Position numbers and translations under genes: made by a program. Under the pieces are notes generated by a model. It saw nothing but the letters and a program-made list of their open reading frames with translations, was not told the DNA's origin and made no database searches. Positions 1 through 8,898 of a DNA stretch of 64,000 bases are shown in pieces; position 1 is the stretch's first letter, and the number at the start of each line of letters is the position of its first letter. Source of the stretch: Pseudomonas migulae NBRC 103157 (lineage in GTDB: Bacteria > Pseudomonadota > Gammaproteobacteria > Pseudomonadales > Pseudomonadaceae). The DNA lies in assembly GCF_002091715.1 (NCBI RefSeq), contig NZ_BDAG01000002.1, forward strand, positions 62,001 through 126,000, given 5' to 3'.

Positions 1-155
1 AACGACCAACGCTGCGGGATCGCCTATTCATGACTGAATCGATGATCGGCACGTTCCAGCGCGCCGGGGAAACCACATGGCAGGATCGCCATGGCTATGA
101 CTTTGCGAAGATCAGGATTCCCGGCCTGACTAACCCATCTCAAAATCGGCACTGA
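1..155 (+). other. C-terminal coding fragment, unrecognised
   Basis: An open frame (codons from base 3) runs in from the left edge for 50 codons and stops with TGA at 153-155. Its residues include the stretches MTESMIGTF and WQDRHGYDF, which look like real protein rather than noise, but I do not recognise the family. The segment from 156 to about 280 shows nothing coding. Confidence 0.3.
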
Positions 156-280
156 TCCAGAACAGGCATCGGTGCGAGGAATCAGGTCAATGCGATGTCG
201 GCGCCAACACCCGGGCCTCGCCTATAGCCTGTGACTTGCCTCCCGATCTCTCATGCCAGTGATCAGCGCCAATCAGCGCC

Positions 281-317
281 GCTAAACACTTAGCTTTTTT
301 ATATACTATAATTTAGC
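281..317 (+). promoter_or_regulatory. Promoter/operator of the bigR-like operon
   Basis: An AT-rich stretch holds a perfect TATAAT at 307-312, 32 bases before the repressor start. It is enclosed by the inverted hexamers GCTAAA (281-286) and TTTAGC (312-317). ArsR/BigR repressors usually bind AT-rich palindromes over their own -10 box, so autoregulation is inferred. Confidence 0.45.
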
Positions 318-343
318 AAACTGACGAATTAGCGATCAATCGT

Positions 344-658
344 ATGCCCGAATCAGATCTCCAGCAGCTACACGCCAATGCCGATGCTGCCAGCCAATTC
401 CTTAAAGCCCTGGCCAATCCGGATCGCTTGATCCTCCTGTGCCAGCTATCCCAAGGCGAGCGCAATGTCAGCGATCTCGAGTCACTGCTGGGGATACAGC
501 AACCGACGCTCTCTCAACAGCTGGCAGTGCTTCGTCGCGAAGGACTGGTGGAGACCCGCCGTGACGGAAAGCAAGTGTTCTATCGCATCAGCAGTCCCGC
601 AGCATTGGCAGTCATCCAAACCCTGTATCAACATTTTTGCGCCGGAGAAATTTCATGA
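344..658 (+). CDS. bigR: ArsR-family repressor, BigR/SqrR-like persulfide sensor
   Basis: A 104-residue winged-helix repressor with the ArsR signature: LANPDRLILL in helix 1-2 and a recognition helix around QQPTLSQQLAVLRREGLV. Cys33 and Cys99 are 66 residues apart. In BigR the two sensor cysteines (42 and 108) have the same spacing and form a disulfide or polysulfide bridge when sulfane sulfur is present, so this is more likely a persulfide sensor than an arsenic sensor. The ELCVC-type arsenic motif of the second ArsR in this window (at 9412) is absent. Its stop overlaps the next gene start (ATGA), so it is translationally coupled to the YeeE pair. Sensing function is inferred; family membership is secure. 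Confidence 0.82.
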   Translation: MPESDLQQLHANADAASQFLKALANPDRLILLCQLSQGERNVSDLESLLGIQQPTLSQQLAVLRREGLVETRRDGKQVFYRISSPAALAVIQTLYQHFCAGEIS

Positions 659-1089
659 GTATCGACTGGCTCAACTTCACTCCCTGGTCATCCCTTGCCG
701 GTGGCGCATTGATTGGCCTGGCGGCCAGTCTATTCGTCGTCGCCAACGGGCGTATCGCAGGCATCAGCGGCCTGATCGGCAGTCTTTTACAGCGTGGGAG
801 CGAGGGGGTGAGTGAGAAAGCGCTTTTTCTCCTGGGTCTGCTCATCGCGCCGCTTCTGTGGGGCTTGTTCACCACGCTGCCACAGATCGAGTTCAAAAGT
901 GGCTGGTTCGGACTGATCGTCGCCGGTGTCTTGGTGGGCATCGGCACCCGATACGGATCAGGTTGCACCAGTGGCCATGGGGTATGCGGCATATCGCGCC
1001 TTTCGCCACGATCGATGGTCGCCACCGCGTGTTTTATGTTCAGTGGTTTTGCCACGGTGTTTGTCTTGCGTCATCTGCTGGGGGGTTGA
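655..1089 (+). CDS. YeeE/YedE-family membrane protein, first half
   Basis: This 144-residue hydrophobic protein starts at the ATG overlapping the bigR-like stop; an upstream in-frame start at 637 would lie inside the repressor. It has about four membrane segments and the family's Cys-containing motif (YGSGCTSGHGVCGISR, about residues 100-115). YeeE/YedE (DUF395) proteins carry thiosulfate or other sulfur species; in bigR operons they occur as two adjacent half-size genes (PmpA/PmpB). The next gene is the partner. Likely role: inner-membrane transport of a sulfur compound for persulfide homeostasis. Confidence 0.85.
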   Translation: MSIDWLNFTPWSSLAGGALIGLAASLFVVANGRIAGISGLIGSLLQRGSEGVSEKALFLLGLLIAPLLWGLFTTLPQIEFKSGWFGLIVAGVLVGIGTRYGSGCTSGHGVCGISRLSPRSMVATACFMFSGFATVFVLRHLLGG

Positions 1090-1091
1090 AC

Positions 1092-1511
1092 ATGACCAAA
1101 CTGACCGCATTCATTGCTGGCCTGCTGTTCGGCCTGGGCCTGCTTCTGGCAGGCATGGCCAACCCCGGCAAAGTACTCGCTTTCCTGGATTTAGCCGGCG
1201 CCTGGGACCCTTCCTTGGCGTTGGTCATGGTCGGGGCAATTGGCATAGCCGTTGGCCCGCTAACCTGGGCGCGACAACAATCCAGTTCGCTGCTGGGAAG
1301 GCCAATGCAGCTACCGGTCAAACGCGAGTTGGACCCGCGCTTGATTGGCGGGAGCCTGTTGTTCGGCATCGGCTGGGGAATAGCGGGCATCTGTCCTGGC
1401 CCCGCAGTGGCAATTCTGCTGACAGGGCACTGGCAAATAATCGTGTTCATGTTGGCCATGCTGGCCGGGATGTTGTTGTTTACTGTGCTGGAGAGCCGGC
1501 GCAGCCATTGA
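1092..1511 (+). CDS. YeeE/YedE-family membrane protein, second half
   Basis: 139 residues, starting at the ATG two bases after the previous stop; longer upstream frames are overlaps. It has four or so membrane helices and the second-half Cys motif GIAGICPGPA, which matches the C-terminal half of full-length YeeE. It presumably pairs with the preceding protein as one transporter. The downstream persulfide dioxygenase expected in such operons survives only as a fragment. Confidence 0.83.
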   Translation: MTKLTAFIAGLLFGLGLLLAGMANPGKVLAFLDLAGAWDPSLALVMVGAIGIAVGPLTWARQQSSSLLGRPMQLPVKRELDPRLIGGSLLFGIGWGIAGICPGPAVAILLTGHWQIIVFMLAMLAGMLLFTVLESRRSH

Positions 1512-1559
1512 TCGGGAGATCGCCATGAAAACGAACTCAGTCCGTCCGGTGTGATCGGT

Positions 1560-1720
1560 GCTCGACTACGATCGCGCATCAGGCCACACCTCTTGCAGAC
1601 GGTGAGCGCTTTTTGGTCGGAGGAATCGAAGCGCACGCCATCCACACACCGGGACCTACACCGGCCTGCAAGACCTATCTAATCGGGGACGCTGGTTTTT
1701 CAGTTCACGCGCCGCCCGAG
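1560..1720 (+). pseudogene. Metallo-beta-lactamase-fold persulfide dioxygenase fragment
   Basis: About 45 codons in the frame that passes 1613 (including LADGERFLVGGIEAHAIHTPG) resemble the middle of Blh/ETHE1-type persulfide dioxygenases. The canonical metal site HTPGHTPAC reads HTPGPTPAC, so a metal-binding His is lost. There is no credible start or C-terminal half. In bigR operons this gene normally follows the YeeE pair, which supports the call. Confidence 0.6.
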
Positions 1721-1755
1721 TGCATTCTCCTCGGGTGGACATCCACCCTCCTGAT

Positions 1756-1911
1756 TTACCGGCCATTTGTACACGTGATATCCACAACCCACGATGCAGA
1801 TTTGAACACCTTTTGCCCTGGGTCATAGGCAACCGGACAGCCCATGTGCGTGCATAGCGTGCTGTAGGCGACGATATCGCGCTTGGGGCCGACGTCGATA
1901 GACGGAACGCC
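1756..1911 (-). pseudogene. aioB: Arsenite oxidase small (Rieske) subunit fragment
   Basis: A minus-strand frame of 51 codons contains [19 protein letters not shown], the first half of the Rieske 2Fe-2S site as found in the arsenite oxidase small subunit AioB. The second half (CPCH in the family) is missing; the frame continues as FKSASWV and stops. No large subunit is present, so the gene is dead. The [15 protein letters not shown] wording is typical of AioB; the specific assignment is from memory. Confidence 0.6.
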
Positions 1912-1924
1912 CAGTGAATTTCAA

Positions 1925-2383
1925 TTACTGCCATTGACGCTTTATGTCCTGCCATTGGTTATCTGATAACCACTTATCTGCCGCCGGAAAGAAGATATTT
2001 TCTTCAGATTCCATATGATCGTAATATTTTTGGATGAAATCATCGATGGTGTCAGCAATTACGCTTGTGTCCTTTGTTGTACCCGCCAACATTTTCAGCT
2101 GTCCAGCAATACGCCCAAATGCCTGATGATCTCGCTCTATATCTTTGACCCGTTGGTGGATCGGTGCCTCAGTGGCTAGCAACGCTCGCCGGATCAGTTC
2201 TTCATTTTCATGGTGGTGCCGCTCTGCATCACCATGCAAGGATTCAAGCATCTCGAACATCCGCTTACTGTCGTCAGCGCCATCGGATTCATGCCTCATT
2301 TTCCTCAGCAACTCTTTGATCTGACTGATTTTTTTTGACACGTCATGATGATAGGCGTGAAGTTCGTTTAATAAGACGTTCAT
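1925..2383 (-). CDS. Hemerythrin-like HHE-domain protein
   Basis: 152 residues, all-helical, with the spaced metal ligands of the HHE fold: HAYHH near residue 9-13, an RHHHENEE segment near 55-62, RDHQAF near 84-89 and a YYDHMESEENIFFP segment near 120-133. The last matches the family H-x3-E signature. Such proteins bind a non-haem di-iron centre and act in oxygen, NO or iron-sulfur stress responses. It is a single gene with its own upstream region of about 260 bp. The substrate is unknown. Confidence 0.85.
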   Translation of the reverse strand: MNVLLNELHAYHHDVSKKISQIKELLRKMRHESDGADDSKRMFEMLESLHGDAERHHHENEELIRRALLATEAPIHQRVKDIERDHQAFGRIAGQLKMLAGTTKDTSVIADTIDDFIQKYYDHMESEENIFFPAADKWLSDNQWQDIKRQWQ

Positions 2384-2649
2384 AAAAAACCCTCTTCACG
2401 ACACCAAACAAAACAGAAGATATTATTACCAGCAGCGTCCAAGGATATCGATACCGTTAAACTTCCTTAGTTTTCAATGTTTTACCAATGCGTTCACCAG
2501 CATTACTTTACTTTTTCAGTATAGGGCGAGCACTAAGCGTTCATCCCAAAAAAATGAGCCGCTTTTGGAAAAAATTGAAATATCAAGCGAGCATTCACAC
2601 CATCATTTGATCTACGGGATGTCGGTAAACTTTCGTTGAACATCCTTAG

Positions 2650-2884
2650 GTAATTAAACAGGTCGCTGCGGCGGTAGCCGCACCGAATACAGCAATGACA
2701 CGGGCTAATGCCGTCTCGATACCGGCGCGCATGTCCATCGGCTCGTTGGCGAGCCCAATGGCGTCGATGCGAATCATCGCAACAGGCCTCGCAGAAAGGT
2801 GGCGCGGGCGGCAGCGCTTTCGGTCGAGCCGTTCACTTTGACGGTGCCACGCGGGTGCGGGATTTCAACGCAGATGCTCGACGA
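2650..2884 (-). mobile_element. IS66-family relic: end of tnpA and start of tnpB
   Basis: On the minus strand a frame containing GTVKVNGSTESAAARATFL ends in TGA and overlaps (ATGA) a second frame beginning MIRIDAIGLANEPMDMRAG. These are the typical C-terminus of IS66 TnpA and N-terminus of TnpB. TnpB stops after about 43 codons and neither gene is complete. The relic at 26.4 kb begins its tnpB with a similar sequence but is not the same copy. Bases 2885-3156 to its right hold no gene I can support. Confidence 0.75.
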
Positions 2885-3156
2885 AGGCGCCTGGGAATGC
2901 TCCAAACTTTTTTACACAGCCTCGGCCATTTGCAGCCCCTCAAAACAGGCAAAAATTGGCCAGAAGTGGGCATTCCGCGTTAAAGGAATTTTATGAACGA
3001 ATCGAAATGTCGATCGAGAGAAGCACCCAAGTCTGATTTTTCATATCGTTAGCTAGGTCTGGCAGTTATTTTCTGACACTCACCTATTAGTCTCAATTCA
3101 ATCTGACCCGCTGTAAAATACGTCGAAACAGCGTCTCCCAATTCAGCCGGTGGATC

Positions 3157-3390
3157 TTAAGAATCCTCTCGCACCACAATCGACGTCAGCCGCCCTATCA
3201 GCGGTGTCGCAAGTAACACGAATGGTACGATCGTTATCCAGGCAATCAACCAGGCTTTGAATCCATACGAAAATAACTGGCTGGCCGAAAGGTTTGATGG
3301 ACTGGCTATGGCGGTAGCAATAGCGCATGTAATTGCGGATTGAATGACCGCAGAAGTTCGCTGGCGAAATCGCCGATGGAGCTTGGGCAT
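3157..3390 (-). CDS. DUF2798 small membrane protein
   Basis: 77 residues from the start MPKLHRRFRQ; ten extra upstream codons are possible but unlikely. There are two predicted membrane helices, roughly residues 12-32 and 43-64. The second runs FKAWLIAWITIVPFVLLATP, followed by a short polar tail. This is the usual shape of DUF2798 proteins, whose function is unknown. It is encoded on the same strand as, and downstream of, the hydrolase to its right, with a gap of about 60 bp. Confidence 0.7.
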   Translation of the reverse strand: MPKLHRRFRQRTSAVIQSAITCAIATAIASPSNLSASQLFSYGFKAWLIAWITIVPFVLLATPLIGRLTSIVVREDS

Positions 3391-3447
3391 TTCCGATACT
3401 CCCAGACGGCTGCGTCGCAAGTAGCGAGCAGCCGGCTCGTATGGACC

Positions 3448-4167
3448 TTACTTGGCTTGAAGCAACTCGACAGTTTCCGCCGTCGTCAACAGAGCGTTGG
3501 CTATGTAGCGGAAGTTGATCAGAGCGGCCAGATAACCGTCCCCTTCCGGGGTGGTCGGGCCAGCGGTAGCATCACGGACCACAGCCACTTCGAAACCCTG
3601 CTCTAGCAATTCCCGCAGGTGGGACTCGATGCAAAGGTTGGCCGCCATGCCTGCCAAAATGATCTGCGACACACCGTGCTTGCGCAGTTGCAGTGCCAGG
3701 TCGTTGGTTTCCGGTCCGTAGACCTTGTGCGGTGAGGCAATGATGGTTTTGCCGTCGAGGATGTACGGCTTGAACTCCGGCATGAAATCGGCACCGGAGT
3801 TTTCAAAACCGTCGAGGGTCAGCGGCCCCTTGCGATCGAACATGCAGATGCTGTGCATGACCTTTTCCAGCGGCCCGCCAAATTGCCATTTGTGGTCGCA
3901 CGGGTAGTAGTAATGCGGCGAAACAGCCACGGTAATGCCCGCATCTTTAGCCGCGGCGAACAACTGGCCGAGGTGATTGACCACGTCGTGCTCGACGATG
4001 CTCTTGCCGAATACCCCCCAGCTCACACCTTCGGGACTCAGGAAATCGATTTGTGGGTCGATGACCACCAGAGCAGTCCGGGAAAGGTCAATTTTCATAC
4101 CTGGATTTGGCAGCGCAGGGTTGGCTGGATCTGCGTAATGTGCGAGGCGTGGTGTGTCGTTGCTCAT
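3448..4167 (-). CDS. Isochorismatase-family cysteine hydrolase
   Basis: 239 residues with the alpha/beta fold of cysteine hydrolases. The Asp of the catalytic triad lies in VVIDPQIDFLSP (about residue 37). A Lys is likely in the FDRKGPL or PHKVYG region, and the nucleophile Cys is in GMAANLCIESHLRELLEQG (about residue 178). Members hydrolyse amides or enol ethers such as isochorismate, nicotinamide or ureidoacrylate; the substrate cannot be told here. It diverges from an AraC-type activator across 150 bp, the usual arrangement for a regulator with its target. Confidence 0.85.
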   Translation of the reverse strand: MSNDTPRLAHYADPANPALPNPGMKIDLSRTALVVIDPQIDFLSPEGVSWGVFGKSIVEHDVVNHLGQLFAAAKDAGITVAVSPHYYYPCDHKWQFGGPLEKVMHSICMFDRKGPLTLDGFENSGADFMPEFKPYILDGKTIIASPHKVYGPETNDLALQLRKHGVSQIILAGMAANLCIESHLRELLEQGFEVAVVRDATAGPTTPEGDGYLAALINFRYIANALLTTAETVELLQAK

Positions 4168-4320
4168 GACAATTGACTCCGATCGTAGGTAAGAAAAGTC
4201 GCTCTATGCCATGGCGCCCCATCGGGCCGTTGTTTACCATCGGCGAGAACTTCATCCTATCTCCACGTTCTGATCCGGTTTTGTCAGCACGTACACAGTC
4301 TTTATCTGGTCGTCGCTATC

Positions 4321-5217
4321 ATGGATATCCTGTCCGAATTCTTCGAACGCACGAACCTTCAGGGCAGGCTTTTCTTCTCTGGTCGGGTCGATGGCACCCT
4401 TGTCCTCGATAAGCCGCCGGGTATGGCGTTTATCCATGTCATCAGTCAGGGCGGTATCGACATGGTTCAGCCTGGGTTGCCAAAGATTTCCATTGCCGAG
4501 CCCAGCGTGCTGTTCTGTCCGAGCAGTTGTCGCTATCAACTGCGCTCCAATACGGTTGAGGGATCTGAGTTAATTTGCGCCTCGTTTCAATTTGGACGAA
4601 ACACACTGCAACCCTTCCCTCTCGGGCTCAAAGAAACACTCATTTTTCCAATCAGGGAGCTAGTGAATCTAAGCCCGGTGATTGGCGCGCTACTCGCAGA
4701 ATTCCAGGACTGCAGTGCAGGAAGAGCCAAAGCGCTGAACCTGCTGCTGGAATACATATTTGTCCTGATCGTGAGGCGTGCCGTTGCAGACGGGCTGATA
4801 TCCAGTGGATTGCTCTTTGCCCTTCAGGACGGGCGCCTCGGCGCGGTGTTCAACCAAATCCATTTACGACCGGATGCGCTTTGGAGCGTCGAGAAACTGG
4901 CCGGCCTGGCGAACATGTCCAGGTCGAAGTTTTCTGCCTGTTTCACCCAGATTATGGGGATATCGCCAATGGGGTACGTCACCGCATGGAGGATGAAGGT
5001 GGCGCAGGACATGCTTCGTGAGGGAGTTCAGATCAAGGTGATTGCTGAGTCAGTCGGCTACAGTTCCCAGGCGTCTTTTTCAAAGAGCTTTCTGAACGTG
5101 ATTGGTTACCCTCCTGCTGAGTGGCTGAAACGCGACGCCAATGCAGTACAGCCATCAGTGACGGCACACGTGCAAGCGGCACAAAACCACGCAGAATCTA
5201 CGGCCTACGATATTTAG
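4321..5217 (+). CDS. AraC-family transcriptional regulator (cupin_6 type)
   Basis: 298 residues. An N-terminal cupin-like sensor (residues about 5-180, with the FCPSSCRYQL segment typical of cupin_6 regulators) is followed by the double helix-turn-helix. The first HTH is WSVEKLAGLANMSRSKFSACF and the second is IKVIAESVGYSSQASFSKSF, then GYPPAEWLK, the family ending. It probably controls the divergent hydrolase gene. Ligand unknown. The 3' flank up to 5349 has no further gene. Confidence 0.88.
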   Translation: MDILSEFFERTNLQGRLFFSGRVDGTLVLDKPPGMAFIHVISQGGIDMVQPGLPKISIAEPSVLFCPSSCRYQLRSNTVEGSELICASFQFGRNTLQPFPLGLKETLIFPIRELVNLSPVIGALLAEFQDCSAGRAKALNLLLEYIFVLIVRRAVADGLISSGLLFALQDGRLGAVFNQIHLRPDALWSVEKLAGLANMSRSKFSACFTQIMGISPMGYVTAWRMKVAQDMLREGVQIKVIAESVGYSSQASFSKSFLNVIGYPPAEWLKRDANAVQPSVTAHVQAAQNHAESTAYDI

Positions 5218-5349
5218 TCGACCGATATCGAATGAGTGTGGGCTTTTGCGCTGGTTTTGGGAAAATCTCATCCGTTGACCGCTGCCAGCCAATGCCTGCT
5301 GTGAGGTCGTTTGTCGCCCCGAGTGAGAGGCAGCAATCGGCTGAAGCGG

Positions 5350-6570
5350 TCATTCACAAGACGCATGACGAGGCAATGCGATTGAAATCAAAGCTGCCAG
5401 CAGAACGAATGCACTCGATATCCACAAGCACGCGCCCAGCCCAAACACCTGATAAACCCAACCGGAAAGCACCGTGCCGATCAGCCGCCCCATGGCATTC
5501 GACATGTAATAGAACCCTACGTCCAGCGACACGCCGTCTTCCTTGGCATAGGACACGATCAAGTAACTGTGCAGCGACGAATTCACTGCGAACAACGCGC
5601 CAAAGACCATTAATCCTCCGAGCAATACCACCTGTTGTGACAGCCCGGTGTTCAGTCCAAGAGCAATGGCCGCAGGCAGCCCTGCCAGTGCAAGTGCCCA
5701 CAGAAATGCCGCACGACCATCCGGTACGTGCCCACGTTTCTTTCCGGTGATGTTAGGCGCGAAGGACTGCACGATGCCGTAGCCAATCACCCAGGCTGCA
5801 AGGAAGCCGCCAACCTCCCAGAAGTCCCAGCCGAACACGCTGCTCAGGTACACCGGCAAGGCCACCACAAACCAGACATCTCGGGCGCCGAACAGGAACA
5901 TTCGGGCCGCTGAGAGGATATTGATCGCCCGACTCTTGGAGAGGATGTCGCGAAATTTTGGCTTGGCTTTGGCCTTGCCCAGGTCCCTCTTCAACAGGAT
6001 CAAGCTGCTGATCCAGATCAGCGCCAGGACTCCCGCCATGGCCAGCAAGGCGCCTTTGAATCCGATCAGTGCCAACAAGGCCCCGCCAAGAAAGAAGCCG
6101 ACACCCTTGAGTGCATTCTTCGAGCCGGTGAGGATAGCCACCCACTGGTAGAGCTTGCCTTGCTGCCCACCTGGCACCAGAAGCTTGATGGAGCTTTTGG
6201 CACTCATCTTGTTCAGGTCTTTGGCAATCCCCGACAGCGCCTGGGCGCCCATCACCCACGGGATGGTTAGCCAGGCTACCGGAACCGTCAGCATCAGCAG
6301 TGCCGCGACCTGGAGGCCCAACCCGATGTTCATGGTTCGGTTCAGACCCAGCCGAGCGCCGAGGTAGCCCCCCACCAGGTTAGTGATCACGCCAAAGAGT
6401 TCGTAGAACAGAAATAATGCCGCGATTTGCAGTGGGCTGTAGCCCAACGCGTGAAAGTGCAACACCACCAACATGCGCAAGGCGCCGTCGGTGAGGGTGA
6501 AGGCCCAGTAATTGCCCGTGACGAGCAGGTACTGCCGCACTTCCGGCGCAAGGGCTGACAACGCTTTCAT
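5350..6570 (-). CDS. arsJ: ArsJ organoarsenical efflux MFS transporter
   Basis: 406 residues with about twelve membrane segments of the major facilitator fold, start MKALSALAPEVRQYLLVTGNYW. The gene follows a dedicated glyceraldehyde-3-phosphate dehydrogenase by 9 bp, the diagnostic arsJ pairing. GAPDH makes 1-arseno-3-phosphoglycerate from arsenate and ArsJ exports it, after which it hydrolyses to arsenate outside the cell. It is the last gene of the leftward ars operon and, with acr3 broken, the only intact arsenic exporter seen here. Confidence 0.92.
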   Translation of the reverse strand: MKALSALAPEVRQYLLVTGNYWAFTLTDGALRMLVVLHFHALGYSPLQIAALFLFYELFGVITNLVGGYLGARLGLNRTMNIGLGLQVAALLMLTVPVAWLTIPWVMGAQALSGIAKDLNKMSAKSSIKLLVPGGQQGKLYQWVAILTGSKNALKGVGFFLGGALLALIGFKGALLAMAGVLALIWISSLILLKRDLGKAKAKPKFRDILSKSRAINILSAARMFLFGARDVWFVVALPVYLSSVFGWDFWEVGGFLAAWVIGYGIVQSFAPNITGKKRGHVPDGRAAFLWALALAGLPAAIALGLNTGLSQQVVLLGGLMVFGALFAVNSSLHSYLIVSYAKEDGVSLDVGFYYMSNAMGRLIGTVLSGWVYQVFGLGACLWISSAFVLLAALISIALPRHASCE

Positions 6571-6579
6571 GACCGCTCC

Positions 6580-7584
6580 CTAGTCTGCCAGACCGACCAT
6601 TTTGGCCAGTTCGACGGTGCGGTTGGCATAGCCCCACTCATTGTCGTACCAAGCATAGAGTTTGACCTGGGTGCCATTAATGACCATGGTCGACAGCGCG
6701 TCGATAATCGATGAGCGCGGGTCGGTACGGTAGTCGATGGACACCAGTGGACGTTCCTCGAAACCCAGGATGTCTTTCAGCTCGTTCTCTGAGGCTTCCT
6801 TGAGGAACTGATTCACTTCTTCAACAGTGGTGGCCCGCTCGACCTCGAAGACACAATCGGTCAGCGAAGCGTTGGCCAGCGGCACGCGTACCGCGTGACC
6901 ATTCAGGCGTCCACGCAGTTCCGGGAAGATTTCAGCAATAGCAGTGGCTGAGCCTGTGCTGGTCGGAATCAAACTCATCCCGCAAGCACGCGCACGGCGC
7001 AGATCCTTGTGCGGCTGATCGAGGATGCTTTGGGTGTTGGTCAGGTCGTGGATGGTGGTGATCGAACCGTGACGAATGCCCAGCTTTTCGTGGATGACTT
7101 TCACCACTGGCGCCAGACAGTTGGTGGTGCAAGAAGCCGCGGTGACGATGCGATGTTCAGCCGGTTTGAACAACTGATGGTTGACGCCCATGACGACGTT
7201 CAACGCGCCTTTTTCCTTCACGGGGGCGCAGACCACTACACGCTTAACGCCCTGATCCAGGTAAGCCTGCAACACCGCCACGGTTTTCATCTTGCCGCTG
7301 GCCTCGATCACCAGATCGCAACCCGACCAGTCGGTGTCGGCAATCGCTTTGTTCGCGGTCACCTTGATGCGCTTGCCGCCAATCACCACTTGATTGCCTT
7401 CTGCGCTGGCTTCGTTGTGCCAACGACCATGCACAGAGTCGAAGTTGATCAGGTGCGCATGGGTTACTGCATCACCTGCTGGATCATTGATCTGCACGAA
7501 TTCAAACTCTGGCCAGTTCCAGGATGCTCGCAGAGCGAGGCGACCGATCCGACCGAAACCATTGATGCCAACTTTGATAGTCAT
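6580..7584 (-). CDS. ArsJ-associated glyceraldehyde-3-phosphate dehydrogenase
   Basis: 334 residues starting [19 protein letters not shown] (Rossmann NAD site); the frame extends further upstream but only through overlap with the phosphatase gene. The catalytic Cys is in [12 protein letters not shown], and the C-terminal [12 protein letters not shown] is typical of type I GAPDH. In arsJ operons this enzyme uses arsenate in place of phosphate to form an unstable arseno-ester for export. Its operon position (arsH - phosphatase - gapdh - arsJ) argues for this role over central metabolism. Confidence 0.93.
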   Translation of the reverse strand: MTIKVGINGFGRIGRLALRASWNWPEFEFVQINDPAGDAVTHAHLINFDSVHGRWHNEASAEGNQVVIGGKRIKVTANKAIADTDWSGCDLVIEASGKMKTVAVLQAYLDQGVKRVVVCAPVKEKGALNVVMGVNHQLFKPAEHRIVTAASCTTNCLAPVVKVIHEKLGIRHGSITTIHDLTNTQSILDQPHKDLRRARACGMSLIPTSTGSATAIAEIFPELRGRLNGHAVRVPLANASLTDCVFEVERATTVEEVNQFLKEASENELKDILGFEERPLVSIDYRTDPRSSIIDALSTMVINGTQVKLYAWYDNEWGYANRTVELAKMVGLAD

Positions 7585-7607
7585 GTTGTTGTGCTCTGTG
7601 TCTGTTG

Positions 7608-7829
7608 TCAGTGGGAGTTCGACGGGGTGTCGAACTGGCCGATGTATTCGATATGTGCGGGATGTTGAATGGCGCGTGGTCGCAACGACTGAACATCGCG
7701 GAGGGCATCGCTGAATGGCACACCGCTCTCGATCAACAGTTGAGCGGCGACCAAACCAGTACGCCCTGAGCCGCCCTTGCAATGGATGGCAATGGCTTTC
7801 CCTTCGATCGGCAGCTGATGTTGTTGCAC
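7608..7829 (-). CDS. Short dual-specificity-type phosphatase, N-terminus missing
   Basis: 73 residues from a GTG preceded by TGAGGA nine bases upstream. It carries the phosphatase loop [10 protein letters not shown] (the CX5R signature) and the following helix, but lacks the upstream half that supplies the fold core and the general-acid Asp in dual-specificity phosphatases. Related arsenic operons carry a longer phosphatase gene at this spot. The short form begins 12 bp after arsH, so an in-place deletion that rejoined the remnant to a working ribosome site is likely. It may be non-functional. Confidence 0.65.
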   Translation of the reverse strand: MQQHQLPIEGKAIAIHCKGGSGRTGLVAAQLLIESGVPFSDALRDVQSLRPRAIQHPAHIEYIGQFDTPSNSH

Positions 7830-7841
7830 GGTGAAAAATCC

Positions 7842-8558
7842 TCAGATGGAGCGCTGATTGACACGTTTCATGAGTTCTTCCGCCGACTCCTTGCGTTCGG
7901 AATAACGATCCACCAGATAGTCCTGACGGTCGCGAAGCAGCAGCGTGAATTTCACCAACTCTTCCATCACATCAACGACGCGGTCGTAGAAAGGAGAAGG
8001 TTTCATCCGGCCGTTATCATCGAATTCCATATAGGCCTTCGGCACGGAGGATTGATTGGGGATGGTGAACATGCGCATCCAACGTCCCAGCACTCGCAGC
8101 TGATTGACCACGTTGAATGACTGGGAACCGCCGCACACCTGCATGACCGCGAGGGTTTTGCCCTGGGTCGGGCGTACCGCGCCCATCGCCAATGGCACCC
8201 AATCGATCTGCGCCTTGAACACTGCACTCATATTTCCGTGACGCTCTGGAGAGCACCAGACCTGTCCCTCGGACCACAATACCAAGTCGCGCAGCGCCTT
8301 CACGCGTGGATGATCGTCGGGTGCATCATCTGGCAGCGGCAAACCGGACGGATTAAAAATCCGCGTCTCGGCACCGAAGTGTTCCAGCAGTCGAGCGGCT
8401 TCCTCTACCAGCAGACGGCTGAAGGAGCGCTCCCGGGTCGATCCGTACAACAGCAAAATGCGCGGCTTATGGGTCGAGGTCTTTTCGATACCGAGCTTGT
8501 CAGTCGATGGGAGATCAACCAGTTCGGTTTCGAGTTGGGGAAGATGATCATCAAACAT
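7842..8558 (-). CDS. arsH: ArsH NADPH-dependent FMN reductase / organoarsenical oxidase
   Basis: 238 residues from [10 protein letters not shown]; 13 extra upstream codons would overlap the acr3 relic. The flavodoxin-like FMN site reads [15 protein letters not shown] near the N-terminus, followed by [20 protein letters not shown] and [15 protein letters not shown], all standard ArsH segments. ArsH oxidises trivalent organoarsenicals to less toxic pentavalent forms. Its ATG overlaps the acr3 stop region, showing the gene was coupled to acr3 before that gene decayed. Confidence 0.94.
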   Translation of the reverse strand: MFDDHLPQLETELVDLPSTDKLGIEKTSTHKPRILLLYGSTRERSFSRLLVEEAARLLEHFGAETRIFNPSGLPLPDDAPDDHPRVKALRDLVLWSEGQVWCSPERHGNMSAVFKAQIDWVPLAMGAVRPTQGKTLAVMQVCGGSQSFNVVNQLRVLGRWMRMFTIPNQSSVPKAYMEFDDNGRMKPSPFYDRVVDVMEELVKFTLLLRDRQDYLVDRYSERKESAEELMKRVNQRSI

Positions 8559-8897
8559 AGTCTTTGTCCTGCGCAACGGCGCTCTTGGATTCATCAAACC
8601 AGCGGCGTTTCAACCAAAGGGTCACACCAACCAGAGAAATCAGTACCGGTACTTCCACCAGCGGACCAATCACCGTGGCAAAGGCGACCGGGGATGCCAG
8701 GCCGAAGGTGGCAATAGCCACGGCGGATACATCATCACGATCAAGCCGATAGCAATCGGGATGTTGGCTGTACCCACAGAAAGACTGTTGAGCCACCGCG
8801 GCCAGCCTTCGAACAGGCTCCCTAATCCAATGCCCAAGGTCATGGCGAGAAAAATCCACAGGGTCAGCGGCTTTGACTCATGATCATTGCTCCTGTG
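8551..8897 (-). pseudogene. acr3: acr3 arsenite transporter with large internal deletion
   Basis: Two frames carry the two ends of an ACR3 permease. The N-terminal part reads [20 protein letters not shown] then [15 protein letters not shown]. The C-terminal part, in another frame, reads [19 protein letters not shown] then [20 protein letters not shown]. They meet abruptly near 8727. ACR3 is normally about 350 residues; roughly 110 codons remain, so some 240 codons are missing and the frame is shifted. The N-terminal frame also lacks a clean ATG. The protein cannot function as an As(III) pump. Confidence 0.88.
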
Positions 8898-8898
8898 A

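Noticed and set aside
1656..1955. Minus-strand frame of 99 codons over the fragment zone
   Set aside because: It lies in a different frame from the Rieske fragment and shows no family features.
2708..2983. Plus-strand frame of 91 codons
   Set aside because: It is the shadow of the minus-strand IS66 relic, whose proteins are recognisable.
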